This document shows, piece by piece, positions 22,882 through 31,446 of a stretch of 31,707 nt of DNA (positions are counted from its first letter, which is position 1; every line of letters begins with the position of its first letter). The notes beneath the pieces are model-generated. The model was given only the letters and a program-made list of their open reading frames with translations, was not told where the DNA came from and ran no database searches. This DNA comes from Anaerorhabdus sp036641015 (lineage in GTDB: Bacteria > Bacillota_I > Bacilli_A > Erysipelotrichales > Erysipelotrichaceae): positions 1 through 31,707 of the forward strand of contig NZ_JAVWFO010000018.1 in the NCBI RefSeq assembly GCF_036641015.1. The letters run 5' to 3'. The position numbers and the translations under genes were made by a program.

Positions 22882-24657
22882 ATGGGTGTTATTCAAGAAT
22901 TAGATACACAACTTACGAATATGATTGCGGCTGGAGAAGTTGTTGAAAGACCAATGGGCATTGTAAAAGAATTGGTTGAGAATGCAATAGATGCTCAAGC
23001 AACTCGTATTGATATAACTGTTCAACAAGGTGGGATACAAAGTATTCAGATTGTTGATAATGGAGCAGGTATGGATGGAGAAGATGCGACTAAAGCTTTC
23101 CAACGTCATGCGACAAGTAAGATTAAAAAGACACAAGATTTATGGTCAATAAAAACATTGGGATTTAGAGGGGAAGCATTACCTTCGATAGCATCTGTTT
23201 CTAATGTTGTTTTAGAAACAAATAATAGTGTTCAAAGCACGCGTGTAGAAATACAATATGGGCAACTAATTAGTGCAAAACCATTTCCTTGTAACCAAGG
23301 TACTATGATCCAAGTTTCAGGATTATTCTTAAAGACTCCAGCACGTCTAAAACATTTAAAATCGGTACCTTATGAAAACTCATTAATAAGTGATGTAGTA
23401 CAAAAATTTGCATTATCTCATCCTGAAATAGCATTCTCGTTAACAAGTGATGGTAAACAATCTTTTAAAACATCAGGTAGTAATGACTTGTTAGAAGTGG
23501 TGTTTCAATTGTATGGTAAAGATATCGCAAAAAACTCAATAGTAATTGATGATGGTGATGCAGATTATAAAATAAAAGGAATCTGTGTACATCCACAATT
23601 TACAAGAGCTACAAGGAATGCAATCAGTGTGTTTTTGAATGGTAGAATGGTACGTCCATATCGCATACAAAAAGCAATTACGGATAGTTATTCAAATTAT
23701 ATTCCAAATGATCGTTATCCAATTGTTGTTTTAGACATTACAATGGATAGTCAATTGGTGGATGTTAATGTACATCCTAGCAAATGGGAAGTACGTTTAT
23801 CAAAGGAACAACAGTTAGAGTATTTATTACGTGAACTTATACCGAGTGCTATTGGTAACCATATACAAGCTCCTTTAGTAAATATGGAAAGAGTAGTAAA
23901 AGAAAAGATAGAAGTTCAAAGTTTATTTGAAGAACCTATTGTTAAACCGTTAGTTATTAAAGAAGAAACCAAAGAACCAGTGTATGTGGCTGATGAAAAG
24001 ATAACTCAAGTTGTTGAAAAAATAGAAACGATAATACCAATAGAAATAAAAGAAGAAGTGATTAGACCGTTACCTAAAAAAGAATTTCCAAGACTTCGTA
24101 TTGTAGGACAAATGCATGGTAAGTATATTTTGTGTGAGGGAGATGAAGGGTTATATATCGTTGATCAACATGCAGCTCAAGAGCGTGTACATTATGAACA
24201 GTTTTTAAATGAAATGGAAAACACAAAACACACGATGACATCTTGTTTAGTGCCTCACATGCTCCATACATCAAATGACTTGGTAAGAAGAGTAGATGAA
24301 ATTAATGATGCAGTAGTGTCGCTAGGAATTGTTTTTGAGGTATTTGGTGATGATTCTTTGATAGTAAGAGAATTACCAATATGGCTGCATGACATTGAAG
24401 TAGAAGTATTTTTACAAGATTTAATAGATATTTTTAAGAATGATACGGAAATATCTAAGAGTAAGATTAGAAAACATGAAATAGCAACAATGGCATGTCA
24501 CCATTCAATAAGATTTAATCGTATTTTAAATGAAACTGAAATGAATGAAGTCATTACACAACTTGCGGAATGCGAGCAACCTTATCATTGTCCACATGGT
24601 AGACCAACATTTATTTGTATAGATGCAGGTAGATTAGAAAAGGAATTTTATCGATGA
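22882..24657 (+). CDS. mutL: DNA mismatch repair protein MutL with latent endonuclease
   Basis: The 591 residues carry the GHKL ATPase half (catalytic E30 in KELVENAIDA, DNGAGM at 59-64, LGFRGEALPSIASV) and the C-terminal endonuclease half. The metal-binding motif DQHA-x2-E-x4-E is exact at 428-439, and the later ACHHSIRFN and CPHGRPTF motifs are present. It should therefore nick DNA itself, as expected where no MutH exists. GAGGA precedes ATG 22882. The stop overlaps the miaA start (ATGA). It is separated from mutS by about 12 kb. Confidence 0.97.
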   Translation: MGVIQELDTQLTNMIAAGEVVERPMGIVKELVENAIDAQATRIDITVQQGGIQSIQIVDNGAGMDGEDATKAFQRHATSKIKKTQDLWSIKTLGFRGEALPSIASVSNVVLETNNSVQSTRVEIQYGQLISAKPFPCNQGTMIQVSGLFLKTPARLKHLKSVPYENSLISDVVQKFALSHPEIAFSLTSDGKQSFKTSGSNDLLEVVFQLYGKDIAKNSIVIDDGDADYKIKGICVHPQFTRATRNAISVFLNGRMVRPYRIQKAITDSYSNYIPNDRYPIVVLDITMDSQLVDVNVHPSKWEVRLSKEQQLEYLLRELIPSAIGNHIQAPLVNMERVVKEKIEVQSLFEEPIVKPLVIKEETKEPVYVADEKITQVVEKIETIIPIEIKEEVIRPLPKKEFPRLRIVGQMHGKYILCEGDEGLYIVDQHAAQERVHYEQFLNEMENTKHTMTSCLVPHMLHTSNDLVRRVDEINDAVVSLGIVFEVFGDDSLIVRELPIWLHDIEVEVFLQDLIDIFKNDTEISKSKIRKHEIATMACHHSIRFNRILNETEMNEVITQLAECEQPYHCPHGRPTFICIDAGRLEKEFYR

Positions 24658-25574
24658 AAAAAGTATTAGTACTTGTTGGACCAACAGCAGTTGGTAAAAC
24701 AAAATTTTCAATAGAATTAGCTAAACGATTCAATGGCGAAATCATATCAGGTGATTCGATTCAAGTGTATCGTGGTTTTGATATTGGCTCAGGTAAAGTT
24801 TCAGAAGATGAAATGGATAATATCCCGCATTATTGTATTGATATACTTAATCCTACTGATAATTATAGTGTTGCTGATTTTCAAGAAAACGCACGATTAA
24901 AGATAGAAGAAATAACATTAAACAATCATTTACCAATGATAGTTGGTGGGACAGGTCTATATATTAAAGCATGTATTTATGACTATACATTTGAAAAACA
25001 ACCAGATGAATATCCAGAATTAATACAAAAATATGAAAACTTAAGTAATGAAGAATTAGTAGAATATTTAAATACATTTGATCCTGAACAAGCGAATACA
25101 ATCCATCAAAACAATAGAAAAAGATTAATTAGAGCTTGTTTGATTTATGATACTTCAAAGATTACTAAATCCGATATCATTGCAAGTCAGGAACATAAAC
25201 CGGTCTACGATGCCTTTATAGTAGGTTGTACATTACCTAGAGAAAATTTATATCAAAGAATTAATCAACGTGTACTAGGAATGATAGATGCAGGATTAGA
25301 GGATGAAATTAAATCGCTACTTGAGCAAGGAGTAACGTTTGATAATCAAGCTATGCAAGGCATTGGGTATCGTGAGTGGGCGCCATATATTAAAAGACAA
25401 TGTACACTCGATGAGGTAATAAGTGAAATTCAAAAGCACTCAAGACAATTTGCAAAAAGACAGTATACATGGTTTAATAATCAAACCCCAATTCACTGGG
25501 TCAGTATGGATGATGAGGATTCTATCAACAAAACAGTTGAACTAATTGAGAAGTGGAGTAAAAGTAGTGAATAA
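24654..25574 (+). CDS. miaA: tRNA dimethylallyltransferase
   Basis: MiaA adds a dimethylallyl group to N6 of A37 in tRNAs reading UNN codons. The 306 residues contain P-loop GPTAVGKT, SGDSIQVYRG, VGGTGLYIKA and the C-terminal GIGYREW and RQFAKRQYTWF signatures, all as in the family. The ATGA overlap with mutL indicates coupling; mutL–miaA pairing is common in bacteria. It overlaps the next gene by eight bases. Confidence 0.97.
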   Translation: MKKVLVLVGPTAVGKTKFSIELAKRFNGEIISGDSIQVYRGFDIGSGKVSEDEMDNIPHYCIDILNPTDNYSVADFQENARLKIEEITLNNHLPMIVGGTGLYIKACIYDYTFEKQPDEYPELIQKYENLSNEELVEYLNTFDPEQANTIHQNNRKRLIRACLIYDTSKITKSDIIASQEHKPVYDAFIVGCTLPRENLYQRINQRVLGMIDAGLEDEIKSLLEQGVTFDNQAMQGIGYREWAPYIKRQCTLDEVISEIQKHSRQFAKRQYTWFNNQTPIHWVSMDDEDSINKTVELIEKWSKSSE

Positions 25575-26298
25575 TCCGTTAGAAAGAGTTGAATTACTAG
25601 TAGGCAAAGATAAAGTAGATGCACTTAGAGTGGCAACTGTTTTAATAGTGGGTGTAGGTGGAGTAGGTTCATATGCTGCTGAGGCATTAGCACGCAGTGG
25701 GATTGGTAAACTTATACTTGTGGATAATGATGTAGTAGCCCTTAGTAATTTAAATCGTCAAATACTTGCGACTTTTGAAACGCTAGGTAAAAATAAGACA
25801 GATAGTATGAAAGAACGTATCGAATCATACACTAGTGATTGTAAAGTTGTATGTATCAATCAATTTTTTGGAGTTGAATTAGAATATTTGTTCGAACAAA
25901 AAATAGATTATGTCATTGATGCAATTGATACTGTAACCGCAAAGATGGATTTAATTGAATTGTGTCATAAATATAATGTTAAATGTATTAGTTCTTTGGG
26001 TATGGCGAATCGTTTTGATCCAAGCAAAGTAATTCAAACTACACTAGATAAAACGGCATATGATCCACTTGCTAAAGCATTGAGAAATCTCGCTAAAATC
26101 CGAAGGATTAACTATAAAATCCATGTGACATATTCACAAGAAATTCCGTTTAAACAAAATGTTGAAGTCAATCCTGATGGCAAAACTAGAAAAGAAAGAA
26201 TACCACCAGCAAGCATGATATTTGTACCTGCTGCATCAGGTCTACTTTGTGCTAGTATTGTTATAAGATATCTCTTTAACCAATGTATTAATCAATAA
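25567..26298 (+). CDS. tcdA: tRNA threonylcarbamoyladenosine dehydratase (TcdA/CsdL family)
   Basis: This 243-residue E1-like protein cyclises t6A37 of tRNA to ct6A using ATP. It shows the nucleotide-binding GVGGVGS (29-35), the VDNDVVALSNLNRQ motif and the family end motif PPASMIFVPAASGLL. I chose GTG 25567 because GGAG lies eight bases upstream (25555-25558) and MNNPLERVELL begins at the usual place; TTG 25546 is an in-frame alternative. Placement next to miaA groups two tRNA A37 modification enzymes. Confidence 0.9.
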   Translation: MNNPLERVELLVGKDKVDALRVATVLIVGVGGVGSYAAEALARSGIGKLILVDNDVVALSNLNRQILATFETLGKNKTDSMKERIESYTSDCKVVCINQFFGVELEYLFEQKIDYVIDAIDTVTAKMDLIELCHKYNVKCISSLGMANRFDPSKVIQTTLDKTAYDPLAKALRNLAKIRRINYKIHVTYSQEIPFKQNVEVNPDGKTRKERIPPASMIFVPAASGLLCASIVIRYLFNQCINQ

Positions 26299-26327
26299 GC
26301 TTAATTGTTCCAATTTAGATATAACCT

Positions 26328-26336
26328 TGGTATAAT
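26328..26336 (+). promoter_or_regulatory. Extended -10 promoter
   Basis: TG-G-TATAAT (TATAAT 26331-26336) before the gene at 26360; upstream TTGTTC is 20 bases away, too far for a good -35. Confidence 0.55.
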
Positions 26337-26359
26337 AAGGCAAATGAAGGGAGCATATT

Positions 26360-27058
26360 ATGATTCTAGAAGAAAGTAATTTCACAGAAATTTATCACAA
26401 ATATCTCGTGTTTGAAGTAGATGATTTAACAGATGAATGCAAGGACATAGTTAATGTGGATGTTGAAGATTGTTATATGCTTGCCACAGCTATTGTGGAT
26501 GCTTTAGGTAATTTAATATTTCCTGTATTATCGATTGGTCCATCAGTTGAACATTTTGAAAAGGGTTTAGATATATTAGAACCACTTGCGGAGTTTAGTT
26601 CATTTGATATTGAAAAGTATGAGTTTATACCATTTGATCAACCAACATTTAAGATGCAAGTAAAAGCTGCTAGTATCTTTGAAGTAGAGAACTGTTCACA
26701 AGAACTTGCGCAAGTTCGTAGAATAAAAGAATTAGATGGTCAAAGAGATCTACATTATCCGGATATTCTTAATGTGCATTTCTTAAGTGATGGGAAGTTT
26801 TATCGCTATTTAGTAGAAGCATTAGAGTACAACTCACGTTTTATTGAAGGAAGATTATTACGAGAACCTGAACGAGATATTGGTATTCATCAAAATGATC
26901 ACGTGGAGGTTGTTCCAGTGATGCTAAATAATCAATTACAACTTGTATCTGCTAATAGTTCTGTTAATATAAATGATGATACATTTGAAAAGTTACGTGA
27001 CTTTGTGAATGAAATATTAGAAGAATATCCAGATATAGAAAAGCGAAAGAAGTCATAA
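26360..27058 (+). CDS. Protein of unknown function, acidic and soluble
   Basis: I do not recognise this 232-residue protein. It has no signal peptide, membrane helix or cysteine-cluster metal site; it is rich in Glu/Asp, with a mixed alpha/beta pattern and a charged C-terminus (EKRKKS). GAAGGGAG precedes ATG 26360, and it has its own promoter and a terminator-like hairpin directly after it. The following CpXC gene lies 40 bases on, with its own strong ribosome site, so the two may be partly co-transcribed. Confidence 0.75.
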   Translation: MILEESNFTEIYHKYLVFEVDDLTDECKDIVNVDVEDCYMLATAIVDALGNLIFPVLSIGPSVEHFEKGLDILEPLAEFSSFDIEKYEFIPFDQPTFKMQVKAASIFEVENCSQELAQVRRIKELDGQRDLHYPDILNVHFLSDGKFYRYLVEALEYNSRFIEGRLLREPERDIGIHQNDHVEVVPVMLNNQLQLVSANSSVNINDDTFEKLRDFVNEILEEYPDIEKRKKS

Positions 27059-27079
27059 AATGGTACTTTGTACCATTTT
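27057..27079 (+). terminator. Hairpin after the unknown gene
   Basis: A perfect 10-bp stem AAAATGGTAC/GTACCATTTT with loop TTT. The T-run is inside the stem, so termination may be partial. Confidence 0.6.
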
Positions 27080-27098
27080 ATTATGTTAGGAGGCAATT

Positions 27099-27755
27099 AT
27101 GAGCAAATCATCAACAAGAATCTTTACATGTCCAAAATGTGGGAAAGAATACGAAATTCAAATTTGGGAAAGTATTAATGTTGAACAAGACCCAGATTTA
27201 AAAGAAAAGTTATTTCACAATGAGGTATTCAAAGTAGAATGTCCGCATTGTCATGATGTATATCAAGTTTTATACCCTTGTTTGTACCATAACCCTGAAA
27301 CTAAAGTTATGGTATGGTTAGTGGATGAAAAAATCGAAAAGGAATTAATTGAAAACACTAAATTAAAATTTGACTATATTTCTGGATATAAATATCGTTT
27401 TTGCAAGAAGATTATGGAATTTGTAGAGAAGATAAGAATTCTTGAAGATGGTTTAGATGATCGTATTGTAGAAATGGCAAAAATGTTTTGTGAGAAACAA
27501 ATTGTAGACTCTAAAAAAGTGACAATGGATGACATTGATTACACAATTTACAATACATCAAGAGATGATTCTGTAGAGATTGTTTCGATGGTAAAAGGAG
27601 AGTTAGTGCGTATGCAACTTAACTACTTAGAATTTGAAGAAATATTTTTAAGAGAAGAAGATGCTTATGAAACAGAAGTTGATCGTTTTGAAAGAGTAAA
27701 CCGTAATTGGATGCTTGAAAGAGCGACAAGAGAATACGTTAAAAATATGAATTAG
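27099..27755 (+). CDS. CpXC-domain zinc-ribbon protein
   Basis: The 218-residue protein starts with a zinc ribbon: FTCPKCGKEYE and VECPHCHDVY form two CPxC pairs typical of the CpXC family. A helical C-terminal part with no recognised domain follows. The role of the family is unknown; it is cytoplasmic by sequence. TAGGAGG precedes ATG 27099. A terminator with a GAAA tetraloop follows. Confidence 0.8.
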   Translation: MSKSSTRIFTCPKCGKEYEIQIWESINVEQDPDLKEKLFHNEVFKVECPHCHDVYQVLYPCLYHNPETKVMVWLVDEKIEKELIENTKLKFDYISGYKYRFCKKIMEFVEKIRILEDGLDDRIVEMAKMFCEKQIVDSKKVTMDDIDYTIYNTSRDDSVEIVSMVKGELVRMQLNYLEFEEIFLREEDAYETEVDRFERVNRNWMLERATREYVKNMN

Positions 27756-27757
27756 TG

Positions 27758-27776
27758 AAGGACGAAAGTCCTTTTC
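27758..27776 (+). terminator. Terminator of the CpXC gene
   Basis: AAGGAC (27758-27763), tetraloop GAAA, GTCCTT (27768-27773), then TTC. Confidence 0.75.
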
Positions 27777-27781
27777 TATTT

Positions 27782-27812
27782 AAAAAGCTGTCTATAATTT
27801 TTTATAAACAGC
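27782..27812 (-). terminator. Terminator of the orphan membrane gene
   Basis: On the minus strand, GCTGT-TATAA pairs with TTATA-ACAGC (27808-27812 with 27787-27791 as the outer arms, one mismatch), followed by TTTTT. Confidence 0.65.
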
Positions 27813-27814
27813 AG

Positions 27815-28780
27815 TCATTTTTTAGAATCATTAAATTCATCATGTAGTTTTATATATTTATTAAGCTTATCAATTTTGATTTTTAATTCATTATATGATT
27901 GATTCGAATTATTAATATAAGTATATTTTTTATATAAAATGAGTTGATTCAACAACAAAATAGAAGCACATATTATAATAAAAATATTTAGATTCATAAA
28001 TATAATAATTATTAATAAAAGTAATGGAATTATAATATAGTTTAAGATTTCGTTAGATTCAGTGTGGGGTGTATTCTTTATATCTGTTTTTAACTGGTCA
28101 AGTGTTTTAGTTAACTCTATCTTTGTTTCCAAACATACTTCATCTTCAGGTATAAGTTTGTTTGAAAAATAGAGTTGATAATTAGTTGGATCTTCAAAAC
28201 ATAGGACATAGTATGATTTGCCATTGTATTCAATTTTACGCACGACCTCTAATAAAGATGGAGAGGGAATATTTAAATGAATTGGTTGATTAGTTTCATT
28301 ATCAACATAATTAAAGTACTTATTAGCATTATCTATACATGCAAGTTTTTGCTTAAAGTAATAACCTCTACTAGATTGAGAATCTTCTAATAGCCAAGTA
28401 GTTTGATTAGTCCAACCATAAGGATCAAAGTCATTACTATATACTTTTTGAAGCTTAAATACTGTTATAGGTGTAATTATATGTTTAATGCTCCAGTTAA
28501 TTACGACACACCACAATTCATTATCTAGAAAACCTATAAAATGATATGTAAGTGAATTTGGGACACGCTTATCCTGGTCAAAATAGATTAATTTTATATT
28601 TGTAGAAGGATGATTAAGTAGATTATTCATTTCACCCTGAGTAATATCCCGATCATTTTTTCTATTTCTAAAATGAATGGTACAATTTGCGTTGCTCATA
28701 AAATTCTTACGTATATCCGCAACGCTTTCATATAGCCAATGCTTAGGCACAAGGTCAATATTAAAATTATTATTATACAT
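27815..28780 (-). CDS. Orphan protein with two C-terminal membrane helices
   Basis: I do not recognise this 321-residue protein. The first 230 residues are soluble, rich in Asn/Tyr and aromatic residues. They are followed by two closely spaced membrane helices (about 247-262 and 266-285) and a short helical tail with a likely coiled coil. The base composition is even more AT-rich than its neighbours, which suggests foreign or fast-evolving DNA. The start is uncertain: ATG 28780 has no ribosome site, while a good GAGAGG (28827-28822) lies eight bases before an in-frame ATT at 28813 that would add eleven residues. Confidence 0.65.
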   Translation of the reverse strand: MYNNNFNIDLVPKHWLYESVADIRKNFMSNANCTIHFRNRKNDRDITQGEMNNLLNHPSTNIKLIYFDQDKRVPNSLTYHFIGFLDNELWCVVINWSIKHIITPITVFKLQKVYSNDFDPYGWTNQTTWLLEDSQSSRGYYFKQKLACIDNANKYFNYVDNETNQPIHLNIPSPSLLEVVRKIEYNGKSYYVLCFEDPTNYQLYFSNKLIPEDEVCLETKIELTKTLDQLKTDIKNTPHTESNEILNYIIIPLLLLIIIIFMNLNIFIIICASILLLNQLILYKKYTYINNSNQSYNELKIKIDKLNKYIKLHDEFNDSKK

Positions 28781-28930
28781 AATCTGTGAATATTGCGTTA
28801 ATTGTCTGTTAATAAAAATAACCTCTCTTCCATATTTAAATTGTATTTATAGATTAATGATATCATAAACATAATTCGCATAATTGTTAGAATTGTGAAA
28901 AGTGATTAGATAAAGATGATGGAATTTCAG

Positions 28931-28951
28931 AAAAAAACCCTCTTAAAGGGT
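28931..28951 (-). terminator. Terminator of the minus-strand acetyltransferase gene
   Basis: ACCCT (28951-28947 read on the minus strand) pairs with AGGGT (28941-28937), then a run of seven T. Confidence 0.75.
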
Positions 28952-28975
28952 ATAATTTTTTAAAATTCTATCACA

Positions 28976-29416
28976 TTACAACTTCATGATCATTTTATAT
29001 GATGTTTTCTCAAATCCGTTTTTCTCATAAAAGGCATGAGCGCGCTCTCTTGGAAAACTAGATACTAGTTCTATTTGCGTTGCATTAAGATTACGCGCAG
29101 TTTGTACTGCATAATCTAATAATACTTTACCAAAGCCTAATTTACGGTAATCATTATCGATAACTAGTTCAAATATTTCGGACACTATATCAGAATGGTG
29201 TAGTTGAGGAACGACATTAAAGTGAATGTAACCGATAGCTTTGTTTTGGTATTTTAATATGTAAATATAATCAAAAGGAGATTGCAATAATTGAGCGTAA
29301 ATTGTACGAAAATTACTCAAAGAAAAAGTCGTATTTTCAAGTAAATTAGTTAATGTGTATATGATTTCTAAATCAAGGATGGATGCTTCTTGGATATTAT
29401 AATCTATTTCATTCAT
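28976..29416 (-). CDS. GNAT family acetyltransferase
   Basis: This 146-residue protein has the acetyl-CoA loop RKLGFGKVLLDYA and the C-terminal RERAHAFYEKNGFEKTSYKM, typical of single-domain GNAT enzymes. The substrate cannot be read from the sequence. I chose ATG 29416, eight bases after AAGGAG; an upstream in-frame ATG at 29434 would place the ribosome site inside the gene. Confidence 0.87.
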   Translation of the reverse strand: MNEIDYNIQEASILDLEIIYTLTNLLENTTFSLSNFRTIYAQLLQSPFDYIYILKYQNKAIGYIHFNVVPQLHHSDIVSEIFELVIDNDYRKLGFGKVLLDYAVQTARNLNATQIELVSSFPRERAHAFYEKNGFEKTSYKMIMKL

Positions 29417-29486
29417 AAATTTTTCTCCTTGCAAAACAATTGTAAATCATTTTAAAAAAGTTATCAAAGCATAAAAAAATTAATTC

Positions 29487-29538
29487 ACATAAATTCACAC
29501 AAAAGAAACATAAATTAATGATAGAACTTTGTTATTAT
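29487..29538 (+). promoter_or_regulatory. Promoter and direct repeat of small-RNA locus 4
   Basis: Extended -10 TG-T-TATTAT (TATTAT 29533-29538). The direct repeat is TTCACATAAATTCACACA: ACATA 29487 and ACACA 29497, -58 and -48 from the predicted start at 29545. Confidence 0.55.
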
Positions 29539-29544
29539 ACATAT

Positions 29545-29640
29545 GCAAGAAAGCTTGCCTATACATTGCCCCCTATCAATGTATAGATATATTCTATCCC
29601 CTTATATATAAAAAGAGAAAAGGCAGTTTGCCTTTTTTCT
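29545..29640 (+). ncRNA. Small RNA, C-rich four-copy family, copy 4 (most divergent)
   Basis: The roughly 96-nt predicted transcript has hairpin 1 GCAAG-AAAG-CTTGC (29545-29558), hairpin 2 a perfect 10-bp stem CTATACATTG/CAATGTATAG (29559-29568, 29577-29586) with loop CCCCCTAT, motif ATTCTATCCCCTTATATA (29591-29608), and terminator AAAAGGCA/TGCCTTTT (29618-29625, 29629-29636) with a T-rich tail. All three stems differ in sequence from copies 1-3 but keep pairing and order, while the linker motif is unchanged. This is strong evidence for a conserved RNA. Confidence 0.75.
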
Positions 29641-29655
29641 TTTGCTTAGAAATAG

Positions 29656-29661
29656 TATAAT
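29656..29661 (+). promoter_or_regulatory. -10 element of the HAD/fruK operon
   Basis: Perfect TATAAT just behind the terminator of small-RNA copy 4; the -35 position falls in the terminator T-tract and is not consensus. Confidence 0.45.
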
Positions 29662-29683
29662 AGATTCAAAGTGAGGGACCAAT

Positions 29684-30508
29684 ATGAGTTATATATTTTT
29701 AGATATTGATGGTACATTATATAGTCCGCAAATCAATGCGGTACCGTATTCAGCGATGGATGCATTAAAACAAGCAAAAGCAAATGGACATAAACTATTT
29801 GTATGTACAGGAAGATCTTTGTCAGCTGCTAAATTATTCTTGAATTTAGATGTGGATGGATTTGTATTTAGTGCAGGTGCAGTGGTTTATGTTGAGGGTA
29901 AAAGGATACATGATCATTCAATGAGTGAAGAAGAAATAAATAAGTTAATAAAAATTGCTGAGAAATATGAGCTAGGATATTGTTTAGAAGGCAATGCTGG
30001 AGCGTATTATGATCCCCGTGCATATCGCCATGTTTTTGAATATTTTTCTAAATCAGCAAAGAATGAAGAAGAAGGTAAACAAATCATGGAAGCAAATTGT
30101 TACTATCCTTTAGAGTATCGTGATAAGACTGATAGAATTGCTAAGATATGTTTCTATGCAAATGAAGAAAAATATATTGATCAAATGAAAACAGATTTAC
30201 CAGCTGAATTTCAAGCCTTAACAACGTTACGCAATCCTAGAATTAGATCTCATTGTGTAGAAATTTCATATCGTACTGAAACTAAGTCAACAGCAGCTAA
30301 ACTTGTATGTGAGAAGTTTGGAGCTACATTAAAAGATGCAATTGGTATTGGCGATAGTTCTAATGACTTTGAAATGATTAGAGATTGTGGAATAGGAATT
30401 GCAATGGGTAATGGTAGTGATGATATAAAGGAAGTTGCTGATTACATAACAACTGAAATTTTAGATGATGGCATTTATAACGCATTAAAACATTACAATA
30501 TAATATAG
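29684..30508 (+). CDS. Cof-type HAD hydrolase
   Basis: This 274-residue subfamily IIB HAD phosphatase has FLDIDGTLYS (D7, D9) at the start, VCTGRS as motif II, and GIGDSSNDFEM as motif IV, followed by GIAMGNGSDDIKEVADYIT, the usual Cof ending. Family members dephosphorylate sugar phosphates or flavin nucleotides. GAGGGA precedes ATG 29684. It is 11 bases upstream of the PfkB-family kinase, so a role in sugar-phosphate balance is plausible. Confidence 0.9.
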   Translation: MSYIFLDIDGTLYSPQINAVPYSAMDALKQAKANGHKLFVCTGRSLSAAKLFLNLDVDGFVFSAGAVVYVEGKRIHDHSMSEEEINKLIKIAEKYELGYCLEGNAGAYYDPRAYRHVFEYFSKSAKNEEEGKQIMEANCYYPLEYRDKTDRIAKICFYANEEKYIDQMKTDLPAEFQALTTLRNPRIRSHCVEISYRTETKSTAAKLVCEKFGATLKDAIGIGDSSNDFEMIRDCGIGIAMGNGSDDIKEVADYITTEILDDGIYNALKHYNII

Positions 30509-30519
30509 GAGGTTTCGCA

Positions 30520-31446
30520 ATGATACATACAGTTACATTGAATCCATCTTTAGATAAAACAGCAAGATGTGAAGAGATAAGTAAAGGGTCACTAAATCGA
30601 TTAGAAATAATAAGTTATGATATTGGTGGCAAAGGAATTAATGTTTCAAAAACAATACGTGCTTTAAATGGTGTATCAACAGCATACACAATTTTAGGAG
30701 GTGCTGTTGGACAAACGATAAGGGAAGTAATGGAATTAGAGTATATGCCATTATTTGCATCTACAATTGAAGAAAACACACGTATTAATTTAAAAGTTAT
30801 TGATGGACAAGGACACTTAACAGAATTTAATGAAAGAGGTCCAATAGTTGATAAACGAAATGTAATGGAAATTGTTTATGCGCTAAAAGCGAATGTTAAA
30901 CCGATGGATGTTGTTGTTTTATCTGGTAGTCTTCCTAATGGTGTTAAAGAGAATGCTTATGAAAAAATGGTAACCGAAATGAAAAAATTAGGTGCTGTTG
31001 TAATTCTTGATGCATCAGGAGAATCACTAAAGCAAGGTATTAATAGTATTCCAACAATTATAAAACCAAATAAAAAAGAGTTATGTGATTTGTTTGGTGT
31101 AGATAAATTAACAAATAGTGAGTGTATAGAAAAAGCGAAAGAACTAGTTGCGAAAGGCATTGTATTAGTAGTTGTATCGTTAGGCAAAGATGGAGCAATC
31201 TACGTAACTAAAGATGAAGTGTATCAAGCGATGCCAATCAATGTTAAGACTAAATCACCAGTTGGTGCGGGTGATGCACTTGTAGGTGGTATAGCTTATG
31301 GTTATGATCAACACTATACATTAGAAGAAATTATTAAGTATTCAATGGCAACAGCAACAGGTGCAGTTACAACAAATGGTACAAAGCCAGCTGATGCTAA
31401 AACGGTTAAAGGATTAATGAAGGGTGTTATCATTAAGAAAAAATAA
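30520..31446 (+). CDS. fruK: PfkB-family sugar kinase, 1-phosphofructokinase-like
   Basis: The 308 residues show the hexose-phosphate kinase pattern: TLNPSLDKT at the start, the glycine-rich GGKGINVS, and the anion hole and catalytic base in PVGAGDALVGG. This fits 1-phosphofructokinase (FruK) or tagatose-6-phosphate kinase (LacC). No fructose PTS or DeoR regulator lies upstream as in typical fru operons, so substrate and symbol are tentative. Strong AGGAGG site; overlaps the next start by one base. Confidence 0.85.
   Translation: MIHTVTLNPSLDKTARCEEISKGSLNRLEIISYDIGGKGINVSKTIRALNGVSTAYTILGGAVGQTIREVMELEYMPLFASTIEENTRINLKVIDGQGHLTEFNERGPIVDKRNVMEIVYALKANVKPMDVVVLSGSLPNGVKENAYEKMVTEMKKLGAVVILDASGESLKQGINSIPTIIKPNKKELCDLFGVDKLTNSECIEKAKELVAKGIVLVVVSLGKDGAIYVTKDEVYQAMPINVKTKSPVGAGDALVGGIAYGYDQHYTLEEIIKYSMATATGAVTTNGTKPADAKTVKGLMKGVIIKKK

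Noticed and set aside
28677..28868. 63-codon plus-strand ORF across the start of the orphan gene
   Set aside because: No ribosome site, low-complexity hydrophobic translation, antisense to the better supported minus-strand frame.
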